Below are positions 63,398 through 64,000 of a DNA stretch of 64,000 nucleotides, piece by piece. The notes under the pieces were generated by a model, which was given only the letters and a program-made list of their open reading frames with translations, did not search any database and was not told the DNA's origin. Both the position numbers and the translations under genes were made by a program. Every line of letters starts with the position of its first letter. Positions within the stretch are counted from its first letter, which is position 1. This DNA is from Maritimibacter alkaliphilus HTCC2654. GTDB lineage: Bacteria; Pseudomonadota; Alphaproteobacteria; Rhodobacterales; Rhodobacteraceae. The stretch is taken from the NCBI RefSeq assembly GCF_000152805.1, contig NZ_CH902578.1, positions 323,173 to 387,172 of the forward strand. Direction: 5' to 3'.

Positions 63398-64000
63398 TTA
63401 CATGTCGGCGGAAGCGGCTTCGTGGAACTTGTCGAGGATGTCCTCACCGCCGTCGACGCTTTCGACCCAAGCGTCGATGATCGGCTGAAGCGCGGTTTCC
63501 CACTCGGCCATTTGCGCCTCGTCCGGGGTGGTGATCGTGGCGCCCGCATCGGTCATCAGCTTGCGACCGTAGCCAGCCGCGCCATCCCAGAACGCGCCCA
63601 TCTGACGGTCGAACTCAGCCCCGCTATTGTTCTCAATCGCGGCTTTTGCTTCGTCCGGCAGGCCGTCGAAGACGTCTTGGTTCATGAACATGAAAGCCGC
63701 GTTGCCGCCCAGCGGCACTTCGAGCGCGTTGCCAGTGACCTCTTGCAGGCGGAAGGGGGCAACAGCCGAATAGCTTTCGATTGCCCCATCAATGGTGCCG
63801 CGCGACAGTCCCTGATACCAGTCGGTGATCGACAGAGACACAGGCACGCCGTCCACTGCGCCCGCGATGGACTGACGGGTCGGGTTTATGCCCGAGATTT
63901 TTTGGCCAGCCGCATCGGCCAGTGATGCGGTCGGCTTGGAGCTCAGCAGATAGCCGTTCGGGAAGGTGAAGAGGTTCAGAACCTTAACGTCCTGATATTC
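63398..64000 (-). CDS. dctP: TRAP transporter substrate-binding protein DctP, C-terminal part (runs off the right edge)
   Basis: About 200 C-terminal residues of a periplasmic solute receptor for a TRAP transporter. The DctP pattern is visible in SLADAAGQKISG, WYQGLSRGTIDGAIESYSA and LGGNAAFMFMNQDVFDGLP. The N-terminal signal and the membrane subunits DctQM are outside the window. Ligand is unknown, probably an organic acid. Confidence 0.9.
   Translation of the reverse strand, partial: EYQDVKVLNLFTFPNGYLLSSKPTASLADAAGQKISGINPTRQSIAGAVDGVPVSLSITDWYQGLSRGTIDGAIESYSAVAPFRLQEVTGNALEVPLGGNAAFMFMNQDVFDGLPDEAKAAIENNSGAEFDRQMGAFWDGAAGYGRKLMTDAGATITTPDEAQMAEWETALQPIIDAWVESVDGGEDILDKFHEAASADM

Overview
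The window is a GC-rich alphaproteobacterial chromosome segment, almost certainly Rhodobacteraceae (Roseobacter group). The evidence is the gene set and order (fused indolepyruvate ferredoxin oxidoreductase, trgA-trgB-cysK, coiled-coil gene + zapA, bolA-grxD), a permuted two-piece tmRNA whose tag reads ANDNRAPIALAA, and a TRAP transporter gene at the right edge. No taxonomic search was possible.

Left and centre, 1-44.5 kb, is core genome. 1-6.5 kb: gap start, DUF808 membrane protein, L,D-transpeptidase, transketolase, zapA. 6.5-13.8 kb: grxD-bolA, a Cys-cluster protein, a TipAS-type MerR regulator, purL, a candidate 3'-UTR small RNA, a sulfotransferase-like gene and a LysR regulator. 13.9-20.4 kb: indolepyruvate ferredoxin oxidoreductase, acyltransferase, murI, argC. 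20.4-27.0 kb: cytochrome c maturation genes ccmE, ccmF and ccmH, with a muramidase/holin lysis module resembling gene-transfer-agent lysis genes and two outer-membrane barrel genes between ccmE and ccmF. 27-33.3 kb: enoyl-CoA hydratase family, AEC transporter, fumC, PmtA-like methyltransferase, sspB, chrA and permuted ssrA. 33.7-44.5 kb: stress block with universal stress protein, BCCT transporter, SRPBCC protein, photolyase, cyclopropane fatty acid synthase, trgA, trgB, cysK, a large MscS channel and tRNA-Ser(GGA).

Right part, 44.5-62.5 kb, is accessory. It begins after tRNA-Ser with an AACAGGGAA repeat array and a module of ImmA/IrrE peptidase, XRE regulator, ParB-methyltransferase fusion and DUF5681 protein. 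A decayed recombinase tail at 48.2 kb and an intact DUF3489-DUF2924-serine recombinase operon at 55.6-57.9 kb flank about 7 kb of cargo. The cargo holds two paralogous secreted Gly-Ser-Asn-rich proteins surrounding two convergent membrane-anchored LuxR-type regulators and a small lipoprotein, followed by a possible receiver-like protein and a large secreted beta-sandwich protein. Next comes a Rad50/SMC-like ATPase split by a frameshift in a C6 tract, with a small partner gene and a divergent GIY-YIG protein; this is a candidate defence locus. The accessory block ends at a truncated MBL-fold gene, after which metabolic genes (SDR dehydrogenase, TRAP DctP) resume.

The best candidates for undescribed biology are the secreted Gly-rich protein/membrane LuxR cluster (48.7-53.3 kb) and the ATPase/GIY-YIG locus (58.3-61.4 kb). 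Family names come from sequence motifs read by eye; no database search was run.
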